From CAZHDB01 sp964531225 (lineage in GTDB: Archaea > Thermoproteota > Thermoprotei_A > Sulfolobales > Desulfurococcaceae), in the NCBI GenBank assembly GCA_964531225.1, contig CAZHDB010000003.1:1-64000 (forward strand): a stretch of DNA of 64,000 nt. The letters run 5' to 3'. This document shows, piece after piece, positions 28,382 through 37,072 of this stretch (position 1 is its first letter; every line of letters starts with the position of its first letter). The translations under genes were made by a program, and so were the position numbers. The notes beneath the pieces are model-generated. The model was not told the origin of the DNA, made no database searches, and saw only the letters and a list, made by a program, of their open reading frames with translations.

Positions 28382-29176
28382 TTGGTGTGCCTATTGAATA
28401 AGTCCCTCCTTTTAGCCATAATAGTTATTATAATAATAGTGGTTGGTGCAGGATTATATCTACAATTAGCTGGGCAAGTTACGCCGGCAGAAAAGAAGAT
28501 CTTAAGAGTTGGTACTTCTCCGGACTTTCCACCATTCGAATATATTGATGAACAGGGTAATATCGTTGGATTCGATATAGATATGGTGAGAGAATTAGCT
28601 AAGATGATAGGTTATGATGATATAGAGATCGTGAGTATTGATTTCGAAGGCCTTATCCCTGCTTTACAGCAAGGACAAATCGATGTAATTGCGGCTGGAA
28701 TGACTATTACTGAAGAGAGGGAGCAACAAGTAGACTTTACAATACCTTACTGGGAAGCCGATCAAGCTATTCTTGTTGTTAAGGATAGCTGTTTCCAGCC
28801 CGAGAGTCCAGATGATCTGGTTGGGAAAGTAGTTGGTGTACAAACCGGTACAACTGCTGAAAGCTATTTAACAGATCTTGTAGAGAACCAGGGATATGAT
28901 ATAACTATAAAGAGTTATTCTAGCTACGTATTAGCTGTAACAGACTTAGTTAATGGCAGAGTAGACGCCGTCATGGTTGATTTACCAGTAGCTAGGATGT
29001 TTGAGAAACAATATAATGTACAGATCTCTGGAATAGTTGAAACCGGGGAGAAATACGGGTTAGCAGTTAGAAAAGGAAATACAGAACTACTTAATAAGCT
29101 AAATGATGCATTAACTCAGTTAATGCAGTCAGACAAATGGGATCAATTGGTACAGAAGTACTTTGGACAGGGATAA
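28382..29176 (+). CDS. ABC transporter solute-binding protein, polar amino acid family
   Basis: The 264-residue protein has an uncleaved-looking N-terminal helix (LLLAIIVIIIIVVGAGLYL) without a lipobox Cys, then a family 3 solute-binding fold. The diagnostic segment is TSPDFPPFEYIDEQGNIVGFDIDM; later come GQIDVIAAGMTITEER and VGVQTGTTAESYL. It captures a polar amino acid at the outer face and feeds the permeases encoded next. The frame opens with TTG at 28382, but a TTG at 28394 would give a cleaner start (NKSLLLAI). A TATA-like TATTTAAAA lies about 25-30 bp upstream. Confidence 0.9.
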   Translation: MVCLLNKSLLLAIIVIIIIVVGAGLYLQLAGQVTPAEKKILRVGTSPDFPPFEYIDEQGNIVGFDIDMVRELAKMIGYDDIEIVSIDFEGLIPALQQGQIDVIAAGMTITEEREQQVDFTIPYWEADQAILVVKDSCFQPESPDDLVGKVVGVQTGTTAESYLTDLVENQGYDITIKSYSSYVLAVTDLVNGRVDAVMVDLPVARMFEKQYNVQISGIVETGEKYGLAVRKGNTELLNKLNDALTQLMQSDKWDQLVQKYFGQG

Positions 29177-29182
29177 TAAGAT

Positions 29183-29851
29183 ATGGAACCCAGTATTGAA
29201 TCATATATACCAGTTATTTTTTCCGGTCTCCAATATACTCTTATTCTAACATTTGGAGGAATAGGACTAGGCCTTATCATAGGTGTACCTCTTGCTTTTC
29301 TAGAAGTTCTTGGCCCGAGGCCTATTAGAATATTTATATCATGGATTGGGAGAATCATTAGAGGTATTCCTTTACTCGTTATCCTATTCATTATATTCCT
29401 TGGATTCCCCGCATTAGGTATAAAATTGCCTCCTGTACCTTCAGCAATTATTGCTATTGGAATAAGATCCGCTGCATACCAAAGCCAGTTATTTAGAGGA
29501 GCTATTGAGGGCATAGGCTATAGTCAATATGAGGCAGCATTATCATTGGGCATGACTAAGTGGACTGCATTTAGATACATAATTCTGCCACAAGCTTTGA
29601 GGATAGTTATACCTGGATGGATTAATGAATTTACAATAGTCTTGAAAGATACTTCGCTCGCTTATGCTATTGGTGTTTCAGAGATATTTACACAAGCAGT
29701 ACATATTGCACAAGTTATACTGGATTATCAGACTCCCTTATTGATTGTGGCAGCAATATACTTTACAATAACCTATCTTTCATCACTTCTAGCTAATAAA
29801 GTATATTCTAAGCTTATGATCCCTGGACTTGGAGGTGGTATAAGAAGATGA
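29183..29851 (+). CDS. ABC transporter permease, polar amino acid family
   Basis: The 222-residue membrane protein has about five helices and the HisM/GlnP inner-membrane signature: a GLQYTLILTFGGIGLGLIIGV start, RGIPLLVILFIIFLGFP, and the cytosolic EAALSLGMTKWTAFRYIILPQALR loop that docks on the ATPase. It begins 6 bp after the binding-protein gene and its stop overlaps the ATPase start. With the second permease at 30606 it should form a heterodimeric channel. Confidence 0.9.
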   Translation: MEPSIESYIPVIFSGLQYTLILTFGGIGLGLIIGVPLAFLEVLGPRPIRIFISWIGRIIRGIPLLVILFIIFLGFPALGIKLPPVPSAIIAIGIRSAAYQSQLFRGAIEGIGYSQYEAALSLGMTKWTAFRYIILPQALRIVIPGWINEFTIVLKDTSLAYAIGVSEIFTQAVHIAQVILDYQTPLLIVAAIYFTITYLSSLLANKVYSKLMIPGLGGGIRR

Positions 29852-30606
29852 GCGAAGTATTAAGAGTAGAGAATCTATGGAAAAGCTTTGGAAAACAAGT
29901 AGTTCTAAAAGGAGTTTCGTTCTCAGTAAAGGAAGGAGAAACAAAGGTTATTATAGGCCCTTCCGGTACAGGTAAGTCAACCCTTCTTAGATGTATTAAT
30001 TTACTTGTAAAACCTGATAAAGGAAAGATCTTCTTAGATGGAGAAGAAATCACTAGACCCGGGATTGACGAGTCGAAGATTAGGACTAAAATAGGATTTG
30101 TCTTTCAACAATTCAACTTATTTCTTCATCTAAATGCATTAGAGAATGTTATGATTGGCCTAATTAAGGTTAAGAAGATGCCTAGAGAGAAAGCCAGGAA
30201 AATAGCTGAGGAAGCTCTATTATCAGTTGGTATCGATGAGAGTCTGTGGAAAAAATATCCTGCTCAATTAAGTGGTGGCCAACAACAAAGAGTAGCTATT
30301 GCAAGAGCTATTGCTATGAATCCCCGGATTATACTTTTTGATGAACCAACATCAGCTCTTGACCCCGAATTAATAGGGGAAGTTCTAAAGGTAATGGAGG
30401 ATTTAGCGAGGAAAGGTACAACAATGCTTGTTGTAACTCATGAAATTACATTTGCAATGAAGGTAGGTGATGAAATACTATTCATGGATGGAGGAAAAAT
30501 AGTTGAAAGAGGTCCGCCGAGAGAAGTTATCCTGAATCCTAAGCATGAACGTACCAGGAGGTTTCTATCACGTATAAAAGAACTATATACTTTAGAGGGA
30601 TCATAA
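29848..30606 (+). CDS. ABC transporter ATPase, polar amino acid family (GlnQ/HisP-like)
   Basis: The 252-residue ATPase has Walker A GPSGTGKST, a Q-loop in FVFQQFNLF, signature LSGGQQQR, Walker B IILFDEPTSALD and the H-loop VVTHE. It powers uptake through the two flanking permeases. It overlaps the upstream permease by 4 bp and the downstream permease by 1 bp, so the gene order is binding protein, permease, ATPase, permease. Confidence 0.95.
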   Translation: MSEVLRVENLWKSFGKQVVLKGVSFSVKEGETKVIIGPSGTGKSTLLRCINLLVKPDKGKIFLDGEEITRPGIDESKIRTKIGFVFQQFNLFLHLNALENVMIGLIKVKKMPREKARKIAEEALLSVGIDESLWKKYPAQLSGGQQQRVAIARAIAMNPRIILFDEPTSALDPELIGEVLKVMEDLARKGTTMLVVTHEITFAMKVGDEILFMDGGKIVERGPPREVILNPKHERTRRFLSRIKELYTLEGS

Positions 30607-31289
30607 TGCTATCTGATATCATTTTCCTCTTAACAAGATATGGGCCATTATTACTTGAGGGTCTTAGAAATACTCTCTTACTTACCTGTATATCATATAT
30701 TATAGGCTTGGTACTTGGCCTTGGATTAAGTATATTGAGAGTATATGGACCACTATGGATAAGGGCTATTGTAGCAACCTATATTGAGATCTTTAGAGGT
30801 ACGCCTATGGTTGTACAATTGTTTTTAATATATTATTCACTGCCGAGCTTAGGTGTTAAACTTGACCCATTTACATCTGCTATTATAGCAATTGGTTTAA
30901 ATTCAGGAGCTTATCAAGCAGAGTATTTTAGGAGCGCTATAGGATCTATATCACTTGGCCAATGGGAGGCAGCACTTTCAATAGGTATGAAGAAGGCTAC
31001 AGCTATAAGAACCATTGTCATACCACAAATATTTAGAGTAGCTTTACCCGCGCTAACTAATGAGATAGTCTATCTCTTAAAGTATTCCTCCATAGCATAC
31101 TTTATTACGGTACCGGAGCTTGTCTATACAGGTAAGATCATTGGTACAAGAACATTTATGTATCTCCAAGTCTATACAGTAATTGCGATCATATATGTAA
31201 TATTCTCACTAATATTCTCCGAATTATTCCTTAGAATAGAGAAACGTATATCAATACCAGGTATATCAATATCTACAACTATAAGATAA
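30606..31289 (+). CDS. ABC transporter permease, second polar amino acid subunit
   Basis: The 227-residue membrane protein is a paralogue of the permease at 29183. It has RGTPMVVQLFLIYYSLPSLGV, GLNSGAYQAEYFRSAI and the ATPase-docking EAALSIGMKKATAIRTIVIPQ loop. It starts on the last base of the ATPase stop codon and closes the operon. Separate permeases on either side of the ATPase suggest gene duplication rather than a homodimeric channel. Confidence 0.9.
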   Translation: MLSDIIFLLTRYGPLLLEGLRNTLLLTCISYIIGLVLGLGLSILRVYGPLWIRAIVATYIEIFRGTPMVVQLFLIYYSLPSLGVKLDPFTSAIIAIGLNSGAYQAEYFRSAIGSISLGQWEAALSIGMKKATAIRTIVIPQIFRVALPALTNEIVYLLKYSSIAYFITVPELVYTGKIIGTRTFMYLQVYTVIAIIYVIFSLIFSELFLRIEKRISIPGISISTTIR

Positions 31290-31333
31290 TAAAACATTCG
31301 AGTGCCAACAATAAAGAGGTTAGCATCACAAGG

Positions 31334-31438
31334 CTAGAATAATGGTTCTATTATTAATTTTATAAAGACGGGCATGCCCTTTACAAACTTTCCTTCATCA
31401 CCATATAGTTCTTTTGTAGACACTATAACGTTGTACAT
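31334..31438 (-). CDS. Possible small ORF, 34 residues, unrecognised
   Basis: The reverse strand encodes MYNVIVSTKELYGDEG and then a strand-rich end with FVKGMPVFIKLIIEP. A TATA-like ATTATATA lies about 24 bp before the ATG on that strand. Codon choice resembles neighbouring genes, but there is no recognised homologue and the length is marginal. It may be a remnant. It occupies most of the 187-bp gap between the ABC operon and the DUF1028 gene. Confidence 0.25.
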   Translation of the reverse strand: MYNVIVSTKELYGDEGKFVKGMPVFIKLIIEPLF

Positions 31439-31476
31439 AGCCAAGACATGTTTACATTACCATATATAATCTACGA

Positions 31477-32097
31477 CTATAATCTTCTGTATAGATTGTA
31501 AATTCTTTCTAATCCCTTTATAGGATCTTTGGAATAATCGATCCTTAGATCAAGAATTTTGTCATAATATGGAATATACTCCGTTAATCCTATTATAAGT
31601 AAGGCAGAGCTTCTATCGCCTCTTCTATCACCTCCAATATTATGGGCCTCCATTAAAGCATGAATTATCGATACACCTATGTCATTATCCATATTCTCAT
31701 AATACGATTTACATAGTATTTCTGGTATTTCATTAGATACTACAAGGTTTGCTACCGAAACACATTCCTTATAGACAAATCCTCCATACTCCATAGGAAT
31801 ATTCTTGCCATTATAATAAGTTGCATTACCATTCCAATCCATGGCAGCTACTTGCCTAAAATCTGGATGTTTATCCATATTTAGAGCCTTCTTGATTGCT
31901 TCTTCTACACTATACCCTCTCTCCATATAACCAAGTATTATAGGGCCCAATCCTGGATTAGTATAAGCTTGAGAAACAACGCCTCCCACGCTATACCTTC
32001 CCCATGGAACTCTAGACCCTACTGCAATACTACCAGATACTACACCGATCCCCAAAATCTCGCTCTGTTTATCCAAGACAATAATACTATACGTCAT
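31477..32097 (-). CDS. DUF1028 protein (Ntn-hydrolase-like)
   Basis: The 206-residue protein has the DUF1028 start (MTYSIIVLDKQSEILGIGV), followed by AVGSRVPWGRYSVGGVVSQAYTNPGLGP and later GGDRRGDRSSALLI. The family is predicted to have an N-terminal nucleophile hydrolase fold with a Ser/Thr nucleophile near the start and is often found near peptide or amino acid metabolism genes. No substrate is established. It lies downstream of, and convergent with, the amino acid ABC operon. Confidence 0.85.
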   Translation of the reverse strand: MTYSIIVLDKQSEILGIGVVSGSIAVGSRVPWGRYSVGGVVSQAYTNPGLGPIILGYMERGYSVEEAIKKALNMDKHPDFRQVAAMDWNGNATYYNGKNIPMEYGGFVYKECVSVANLVVSNEIPEILCKSYYENMDNDIGVSIIHALMEAHNIGGDRRGDRSSALLIIGLTEYIPYYDKILDLRIDYSKDPIKGLERIYNLYRRL

Positions 32098-32190
32098 GGC
32101 CCAATCCTATAGTTTAAATGCTATACATTTTACAATACTATATTATGTCTATGCCATTTACATCATACATATTATGACATATATAAACTA

Positions 32191-33153
32191 TTATTTAGTA
32201 GCAAGCTTAACCTCCGTATATACATCTTTACGTAAAGGCATATCAAGAACTAGTCTTAGTACTATATCGGCACAGCAGAAACCAGCCGTGAATGGTTTTG
32301 GGGTCTTTAAGTTAATAGTTAGGTTATTCGGGTTAAGACTACGTCTATGAGATATAATGAGTATGGGTTCTTCTGGAAATAACTTATGCCGGAAATCTAT
32401 GGAGCCTCTCGTCTTGGCTATTATTTGTCTTATACTCGTAATTTTCTTATTATCATAGACTACTCTTAGTTCAAGTCTAGCGGATCTAGCTTTTCCTCCA
32501 CTACTAAACACTAGGTTTCCATATAAAAGATCTCTACTAGTTCCTACACTAGCATATGCAGTATCACCATAAGTACTTCTAACATTTAATGTATATTGAT
32601 TCTCAGCAAGTTTATTCATGCTATTATCAATATACACGAGACATAAATCCTTAAAGCGTTCATCAACAATTCTGGCAATAGGTAAGACGATCTTGCCGGA
32701 GCCGTCCCTATTAACGGCTATCAGATAACCTTTTTCACGGAAGAAGCCTAGATCAATACTACTCATGGGAGCAGCATCAAACAGCTTCTCATATTTAGAC
32801 TCGACAATATAAGATGAAGATCTACCACTGGAAACCCATCTACCTATAGCCTCTAACAAGCCATATTCTACTACAATAGAGCCCCTAAATAATATCTTAT
32901 TTCCCGATACACCTTCAAGAACTGTCATAAAATCATTGATTGCTCTATTAACACGTTTATATCTTAAGTAAAAATATAGTCCAAGCGGTATATCGATTCC
33001 AAGTATGATAGTACCAGCTATTATTAATGCAAATATTTCCCCAATTATAAATAGGCATACATAGGAAATTAATCCAAACACTATAGGTGTAGAGACCAAT
33101 ATCGTCAAGCCGATAATACGGCTAGATCTAGATACAATCCTAACAATTCTCAT
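32191..33153 (-). CDS. Unrecognised membrane protein, 320 residues
   Basis: Two hydrophobic helices lie at about residues 13-60 (IIGLTILVSTPIVFGLISYV and FALIIAGTIILGIDIPLGLY). A positive loop (RYKRVNRAIN) and a soluble region of about 250 residues follow. The soluble part contains beta strands and a Gly/Ser-rich stretch. I do not recognise a family. The C-terminus (LRLVLDMPLRKDVYTEVKLATK) is soluble. The topology suggests a cytosolic domain held at the membrane by a helical hairpin. The 93-bp gap to the DUF1028 gene upstream has no clear promoter motif. Confidence 0.55.
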   Translation of the reverse strand: MRIVRIVSRSSRIIGLTILVSTPIVFGLISYVCLFIIGEIFALIIAGTIILGIDIPLGLYFYLRYKRVNRAINDFMTVLEGVSGNKILFRGSIVVEYGLLEAIGRWVSSGRSSSYIVESKYEKLFDAAPMSSIDLGFFREKGYLIAVNRDGSGKIVLPIARIVDERFKDLCLVYIDNSMNKLAENQYTLNVRSTYGDTAYASVGTSRDLLYGNLVFSSGGKARSARLELRVVYDNKKITSIRQIIAKTRGSIDFRHKLFPEEPILIISHRRSLNPNNLTINLKTPKPFTAGFCCADIVLRLVLDMPLRKDVYTEVKLATK

Positions 33154-33399
33154 ATCTCTACGCCTTAAAATACGATATCTACTGGACTTCCTAAAATAAT
33201 TATATAGTTTTGCTTAAGGTAGATATCATTATCTTGGGACTATAATGTTGTATAATTCAGGCATATTGGAATAAAATACGTATACGTGATATAAATGGAA
33301 ACTGTAACACTAAGGCCTCACGTATAACACTTAACTTACTAAGTTTTTATAAGGATCGGCTCGACGTCCATAATTATGATGTGGTTAGCTTGGATGTTG

Positions 33400-33640
33400 T
33401 TGAGTAATGCATTAGAGTCATTGTGAAACTATCATTAATAGTCATATATTATAGGAGAGGTCTTGAAACAGCTAGAACCTACATGGAGTTATTAACCTTA
33501 CTAAGGAATTAGAGTGTCGATCAAAAATCCTTGTAGGTGCCATACTTTATGCTGTTACTAAGATAATTAAAGCAATGATTGTTTCTGGAGATGCGCGTTT
33601 TATAGATCTAGATAATATATTGTTGCTAAGAACTGAATAA
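33400..33640 (+). pseudogene. Probable decayed VapC-type PIN toxin
   Basis: Two frames carry pieces that read like one PIN protein. The first, ending at TAG 33510-33512, gives YYRRGLETARTYMELLTLL. The second, ending at TAA 33638-33640, gives KIIKAMIVSGDARFIDLDNILLL, which resembles the ending of archaeal VapC proteins (TGD-x-HF then L-x-NV). A frameshift near 33500 and earlier stops break it. The rest of the 33154-33692 gap holds nothing recognisable. Confidence 0.4.
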
Positions 33641-33658
33641 CGTTAGTCTCTAGCAATT

Positions 33659-33671
33659 AAGTTAATAACTT
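33659..33671 (+). promoter_or_regulatory. Palindrome before the MTHFR-like gene
   Basis: AAGTTA-A-TAACTT is a 13-bp inverted repeat with 6-bp arms, 21 bp before the ATG at 33693. It lies where a repressor would cover the core promoter. It is AT-rich, so chance is a serious alternative. Confidence 0.3.
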
Positions 33672-33692
33672 GTTTATTTCAAAAATACAGTT

Positions 33693-34448
33693 ATGCAAAA
33701 AGGGTCTATTGCTGTAGGAGAAGCGGGTGAAAAGGCCTTGGCTAGGCTAGTACTCGAGGTTAGCGGTGATCTTGATTACTTTTATAGAGTTAGCCATGGA
33801 CTTGTTGATTGTTTCGATGTCCCTGAGTCTCCTCTTGGTTATCCGGGCATTAATAGCGTTGCTTCGTGTGTTTATTTGAAGACCCGCTACGGTATTTGCT
33901 GCTTTGCTCACGTCCGCCTCTACGACGTTAATACTATTGCTCTTCACTCACTTGCCAAGGCTGCTGAAACTTTTGGTATAGACGGCCTCGTATTGACCAT
34001 GGGAGATAGACCCAAAATAGGTTCTACTGTAAATGAACTCAATACTATATCGGCTATTAATTCCTTAAGAGAAAGAAATCATAATATTAGGATAGGTGCT
34101 CTCCTTAGTCTACGATATACGCTTAATGATATTATTAACAGGCTTAGAATAAGTGCAGATTTTTTCCTAGTACTTAGGCTAAGCCTTGAAACACTAGATA
34201 AATATAGGAAAGTGTATAAGATTGCTAAAGATTTAGGAAAAGAGCTTTATCCGTATCTTATAATTGCGACGGATTCTAACAGGAAGATATTGTCCAAAAT
34301 TAACCAACCATATATAGAAATCAATGAAGTCGAGGAATTTCTTAATGAGATAAAATATTATGTCGATGGAATAATTTTATCTGTTCCACTTGAAAGAGAG
34401 AAATTAAGAAATATTTTAGAGATCATACACGGAGTTCTCTCACAATAG
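33693..34448 (+). CDS. Methylenetetrahydrofolate reductase-like protein
   Basis: The 251-residue TIM-barrel protein resembles MetF in order and motif: VDCFDVPESPLGYPGINSVA corresponds to the substrate-binding strand, CCFAHVRLYDVN to the conserved TCHD-type strand, and GIDGLVLTMGDRP to the flavin-contacting GD-P loop. The N-terminal EFFPP strand of classical MetF is missing. It could reduce a methylene-pterin to the methyl form. It converges with the core MetE-type gene and overlaps it by 26 bp, so antisense coupling is possible. Its place in a cluster of methyl-transfer genes supports the function. Confidence 0.65.
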   Translation: MQKGSIAVGEAGEKALARLVLEVSGDLDYFYRVSHGLVDCFDVPESPLGYPGINSVASCVYLKTRYGICCFAHVRLYDVNTIALHSLAKAAETFGIDGLVLTMGDRPKIGSTVNELNTISAINSLRERNHNIRIGALLSLRYTLNDIINRLRISADFFLVLRLSLETLDKYRKVYKIAKDLGKELYPYLIIATDSNRKILSKINQPYIEINEVEEFLNEIKYYVDGIILSVPLEREKLRNILEIIHGVLSQ

Positions 34449-35406
34449 CTACTATTCTTCTTAGCTTTTCAATACCGATTCTATAAGAATCTAATGGATT
34501 ATCTAGTACGTTTCTTAGTCCAGCGAAGCCGCAGTCTCCCGAAACAAGATCAATTCTTGCACCAGCTATTCTATATATCTTCTCTAATAATTTCTTAATT
34601 TCATCTAAACTTTCTACAGATGGGTTTTTAGCACTAACAATGCCGGGTGCAAGTAGCTTATCGTTTTCTTCCAGAACCTTATGATCTATGATCTCTAGGT
34701 TTTCCCTTGTATCATAGAATTCAAAATTAAGTATATTTATTGAATCTATTTTTGCAAGTATCTTGAATAGTTTATTAGATATACGTCCACATACATGGAT
34801 TCCTTTTTCAACACTTATATCCTTCAGTATATAGTCTAGAGTATTAATTATATGTTCTTCATTATATCCTAGAATTATCCTCTTCTTACCCACAATTACT
34901 CCTAGAATGGGTTCGTCTAGAAATATAACGTTGTATCCTAGATCAACTAGATATTTAACAAATGATCTTATATATGGAGCTACTATATTCATAACATATT
35001 CCTTTTTACAGAGCAATGTAGCGTATAGACCTTTACTTACGTCATCGACATAGATCCTTGATGCAAGAGTGAATGGGCCAGTAACTGGTGCACGTAGCCA
35101 TTTAAACAATAGTTTGTACTTAATCATTGCATTAATTGCTTCTTCAGCCTCTAGAATCTTTGGCTTAATCTTATGCATATGGTCTATTTGATCTAATTTG
35201 ATATAGTAAAAGCCATTCTTGGAATATATTATTCCCTCATTAATTAGAGGCTGTAAATATATGTCTATAAAGCTCCTTAACTGAGGATATGGTGGAACAT
35301 CTAATCCTATACTCCAAAGATCCTTCATTATTCTATCTACATTCTCACGGCTATAGCTTAGTGGAAAGCTCCCGACATGACTAGTCCTTAAATACATTTT
35401 ATACAC
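34423..35406 (-). CDS. Core methionine synthase (MetE C-terminal domain type)
   Basis: The 327-residue protein matches the C-terminal barrel of MetE and lacks the N-terminal folate-binding half. The zinc ligands are all present: His204 and Cys206 (KGIHVCGRIS), Glu229 (NFEFYDT) and Cys292 (SGDCGFAG). Other marks are TSHVGSFPLS and FLDEPILGV. Core MetE proteins transfer methyl groups to homocysteine from methylcobalamin or, in vivo, probably from a corrinoid protein. A corrinoid protein gene diverges 121 bp away. The member of the known Mes families it belongs to cannot be told by eye. Confidence 0.82.
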   Translation of the reverse strand: MYKMYLRTSHVGSFPLSYSRENVDRIMKDLWSIGLDVPPYPQLRSFIDIYLQPLINEGIIYSKNGFYYIKLDQIDHMHKIKPKILEAEEAINAMIKYKLLFKWLRAPVTGPFTLASRIYVDDVSKGLYATLLCKKEYVMNIVAPYIRSFVKYLVDLGYNVIFLDEPILGVIVGKKRIILGYNEEHIINTLDYILKDISVEKGIHVCGRISNKLFKILAKIDSINILNFEFYDTRENLEIIDHKVLEENDKLLAPGIVSAKNPSVESLDEIKKLLEKIYRIAGARIDLVSGDCGFAGLRNVLDNPLDSYRIGIEKLRRIVAIVRELRV

Positions 35407-35488
35407 ACCATTGTATATGCGTGTGAGGTACCGTTTTACTTAGAATATTAAAACAATTAAGTAGATATCTATTTATCTCTAAATAGTT

Positions 35489-35507
35489 TTTATTTATGTT
35501 AAATAAA
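35489..35507 (+). promoter_or_regulatory. Palindrome over the TATA region of the corrinoid gene
   Basis: TTTATTTA-TGT-TAAATAAA is a perfect inverted repeat with 8-bp arms and a 3-bp spacer. It sits in the 121-bp gap between the divergent core MetE-type and corrinoid genes and covers the expected TATA box about 35 bp before the TTG at 35528. It could be an operator shared by both genes. The sequence is nearly all A and T, which raises the chance of coincidence. Confidence 0.35.
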
Positions 35508-35527
35508 CTATCTACTGGTGTAATAGA

Positions 35528-36190
35528 TTGCCTGGCTTAGATGAAATATATGCTAGAATCCGTAGTTGCTTAATAGAACTTAATAGAGATTGTGTATTAA
35601 AAGAAATAGACAATGCTCTACGAAACGGTTCTAAAGCCATAGATATTGTTCTTGGACCTTTAAGTACTGGTATGATGGAAATAGGCCATCTATATGAAGA
35701 GGGTGAATACTTTATTGCCGAACTCATTGAAGCAGCGGATATTTTTAAGGAGGCTATGAAAAAACTTAATCCACTTCTAGAAAATGAAGTTAGTGGTTAT
35801 AAGGCTAGGAATAAACATAGAATTGTTATCGGAACTGTTAAAGGAGATATACACGATATCGGTAAGACAATTATTGCTATTATGTTACAAGCTGCAGGCC
35901 ACGAAGTATATGACCTTGGTGTAGATGTAGATGTTGAAAAATTTATTAAAGCCATTATAGAATATGATGCAGACATACTATGTATGAGTGCATTATTAAC
36001 ATCTACTGCCAAGTATATGGAAACAGTAATTAAAGAACTTGAAAGACGGGGTCTAAGGAATAAAGTCTATGTACTAGTTGGCGGAGCAGCCGTTACCCCA
36101 GAATACGCAAGGAAAATAGGTGCGGATGGATATGGTAAAGATGCTGTAGAGACTATTAGGTTAGTTAATAGTCTTCCAGTTAAACGATAG
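35528..36190 (+). CDS. Corrinoid (B12-binding) methyl-carrier protein
   Basis: The 220-residue protein has the two-domain layout of MtaC/MtbC-type carriers. A helical cap (about 1-85) has LKEIDNALRNGSKAIDIVLG. A Rossmann B12 domain (about 97-215) has the cobalt-ligand motif GDIHDIGK (His109), a CMSALLTSTAKYM loop and VLVGGAAVT. It carries a methyl group on cobalt between two methyltransferases. The start is TTG. No dedicated methylamine or methanol methyltransferase lies nearby; the neighbours are MTHFR-like, core MetE and MtrH genes. Confidence 0.88.
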   Translation: MPGLDEIYARIRSCLIELNRDCVLKEIDNALRNGSKAIDIVLGPLSTGMMEIGHLYEEGEYFIAELIEAADIFKEAMKKLNPLLENEVSGYKARNKHRIVIGTVKGDIHDIGKTIIAIMLQAAGHEVYDLGVDVDVEKFIKAIIEYDADILCMSALLTSTAKYMETVIKELERRGLRNKVYVLVGGAAVTPEYARKIGADGYGKDAVETIRLVNSLPVKR

Positions 36191-36278
36191 TTTTAAATCT
36201 GTTAAGAATATCCTGGTATAGAACTATTATAACTTGTTAAAACTATCTTATCAAAATACATTATATAATGACATGTCT

Positions 36279-36911
36279 CTATAAAGATGGAGGAGGCGGG
36301 GGCCAAATTATTGTCTCAAGTTTCTCAATAGTTTCACCAGCTCCTATATAGACTAATATCCATCCTATAAGATCTAGTAGCTGGATAAATAGACCTAGTA
36401 TAAATAGAATTCCTGCTATTAGAAATTTAGAATTGCCGAATTCATCGTTTAATTTAAACATTAGTATTATTAAGCCTATTTCACCGATGAACATTAATAG
36501 GGCTCCAATAAGTATGAATAATGCTCCTATAATTATAACTATTGTAGCGATCCCTACTATTAACGATATTAGGCCTCCTAAATAGCCAATTTTTATAAGT
36601 GATGCTGGCGTAGAATATCTCTCACTATAGTCTGCAAGAGATGATGCTCCAGGTAAGAGCTTATTATAAACACCAAGTAATGCTATTATTGCACCAGCGA
36701 TCATTGCACCTATAGTAATAATTGATGAAGATATTATAGCTGGAACCTTTACTATGTCAGGTGAAAATATTGCCGGTAATATGTTTATAACTGATATACC
36801 TATCAATAATGCTCCTAATATCATGTAGAAGGCAGCATCTCTAATTAGTCTTAGGCCTTCTTTAGCCTTTTTTCTAGGAAGGTTAATAACGGGGCCTTCA
36901 TCGAAGGCCAT
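36279..36911 (-). CDS. Small polytopic membrane protein, DUF973-like
   Basis: The 210-residue protein has about five or six hydrophobic helices, a soluble start (MAFDEGPVINLPRKKAKEGL), and ends WPPPPPSL. The sequence type, Ile/Leu/Gly-rich helices with a short proline tail, resembles the DUF973 membrane proteins frequent in crenarchaea. No function is known for that family. It lies between the corrinoid and MtrH genes and may be unrelated to methyl transfer. Confidence 0.5.
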   Translation of the reverse strand: MAFDEGPVINLPRKKAKEGLRLIRDAAFYMILGALLIGISVINILPAIFSPDIVKVPAIISSSIITIGAMIAGAIIALLGVYNKLLPGASSLADYSERYSTPASLIKIGYLGGLISLIVGIATIVIIIGALFILIGALLMFIGEIGLIILMFKLNDEFGNSKFLIAGILFILGLFIQLLDLIGWILVYIGAGETIEKLETIIWPPPPPSL

Positions 36912-37072
36912 ATATTGTCACCGTTTCTAATAATAAAAATCTAGGTTTTAAATTGCTTGTCCCAGATCCTAGTTAATGGTTGATAGTTGTAACGATAAAA
37001 CTGCCGAACTCTTTAGCTACTAACTATCTTACTATCTTATAATTATTATATTAGAGTAAAAATAGTATGTAG

